Below, in pieces: positions 63,863 through 64,000 of a stretch of 64,000 nt of DNA; the first letter of the stretch is position 1; every line of letters begins with the position of its first letter. The stretch lies in NCBI RefSeq assembly GCF_002872255.1, contig NZ_NIPR01000064.1, positions 48,502-112,501 of the forward strand, written 5' to 3'. A model generated the notes under the pieces. It saw only the letters and a program-made list of their open reading frames with translations, did no database searches and was not told the origin of the DNA. Origin of the DNA: Companilactobacillus nuruki. GTDB lineage: Bacteria > Bacillota > Bacilli > Lactobacillales > Lactobacillaceae. The position numbers and the translations under genes were made by a program.

Positions 63863-63909
63863 AACTACCTAATGATTATTAAAAAAATAATCATTAGGTA
63901 GTTTTTTAT
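63863..63909. terminator. Terminator between hypothetical gene and nadD-like gene
   Basis: AACTACCTAATGATTATT and its exact complement form a long stem with T-runs on both strands; convergent genes on either side. Confidence 0.88.
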
Positions 63910-63923
63910 AATACTTCAAATTT

Positions 63924-64000
63924 TCATTTCTTATAAATACCACGATCTTTAATATACCAAGCCACATCATCAGGGACAAAATATTTCAAAGATTTTCCCC
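63924..64000 (-). CDS. C-terminal fragment, possibly nicotinate-nucleotide adenylyltransferase (NadD)
   Basis: Only the last 24 residues are in the window: GKSLKYFVPDDVAWYIKDRG and a short end IYKK. The pattern G-x-S-x-K-Y-x-VP-x2-V-x2-YI, ending near -LY, is how NadD proteins of Firmicutes end. Direct terminator downstream means it is last in its operon, whereas nadD is normally followed by yqeK, so the call is tentative. Confidence 0.45.
   Translation of the reverse strand, partial: GKSLKYFVPDDVAWYIKDRGIYKK

Noticed and set aside
1..64000. CRISPR array, rRNA operon, intact prophage or complete insertion sequence
   Set aside because: None seen; no regularly spaced repeats, and mobile-element traces are only remnants.

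Overview
The window is AT-rich chromosome from a low-G+C Firmicute, most likely a Lactobacillaceae (Companilactobacillus-like) species. This rests on protein sequence types, strong AGGAGG-type ribosome binding sites, frequent TTG/GTG starts, T-box control of asnS, and lactobacillar gene content (oleate hydratase, EII/GH38 sugar cluster, MurT, PepD, BspA-like surface protein). The genus is my inference; no database search was possible.

Region 1 (1-11.1 kb) is core. A minus-strand block tdk-prfA-prmC-sua5 faces murT. It is followed by a serine hydrolase/TMEM175 pair, a heterodimeric ABC exporter with one degenerate ATP site, and a CPBP membrane protease with a small membrane partner.

Region 2 (11.2-21.5 kb) is accessory. 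A split PTS (EIIA, EIIB, EIIC) plus GH38 alpha-mannosidase and a PRD-type regulator look like a mannosylglycerate or alpha-mannoside utilisation operon, with a clear promoter, an upstream inverted repeat and a cre-like site. It is flanked by wreckage: an IS1182-type transposase tail, a truncated BspA-like surface protein with a 168-bp internal duplication, a membrane-protein fragment and a decayed tyrosine recombinase ending beside a tRNA-Glu(CTC) gene. This looks like the scar of an integrative element.

Region 3 (21.6-39.4 kb) holds a nitroreductase, SAP-domain protein, XRE/TPR regulator, Nudix hydrolase, oleate hydratase, aldo-keto reductase, a second serine hydrolase/TMEM175 pair, lemA-htpX, a secreted nuclease, glyA, a YbjQ-PepD-YjeM operon and tRNA-Gln(CTG). 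Just downstream of that tRNA is a compact structured element that may be a small RNA.

Region 4 (39.6-50.2 kb) has a membrane protein, a three-gene NCS1 permease-DUF917-HyuA cluster (no HyuB), CocE-type hydrolase with LysR regulator, a reductase with divergent TetR, and small stress membrane proteins.

Region 5 (50.4-64 kb) has two paralogous dihydrouridine synthases bracketing an MFS exporter with two possible leader peptides, a TetR with twin operators controlling an SDR-amidohydrolase pair, deoC with a large hairpin at its ribosome binding site, a GntR regulator and a phosphatase. It continues with a SemiSWEET, a PadR-HAAS operon ending in a truncated gene, T-box-asnS, an alpha/beta hydrolase, a hypothetical membrane protein and a partial nadD-like gene.

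The most promising leads are the structured RNA beside tRNA-Gln, the peptide-leader region before the MFS exporter, the regulatory region of the mannoside operon, and the DUF917-HyuA cluster. I saw no CRISPR array, rRNA or intact prophage.
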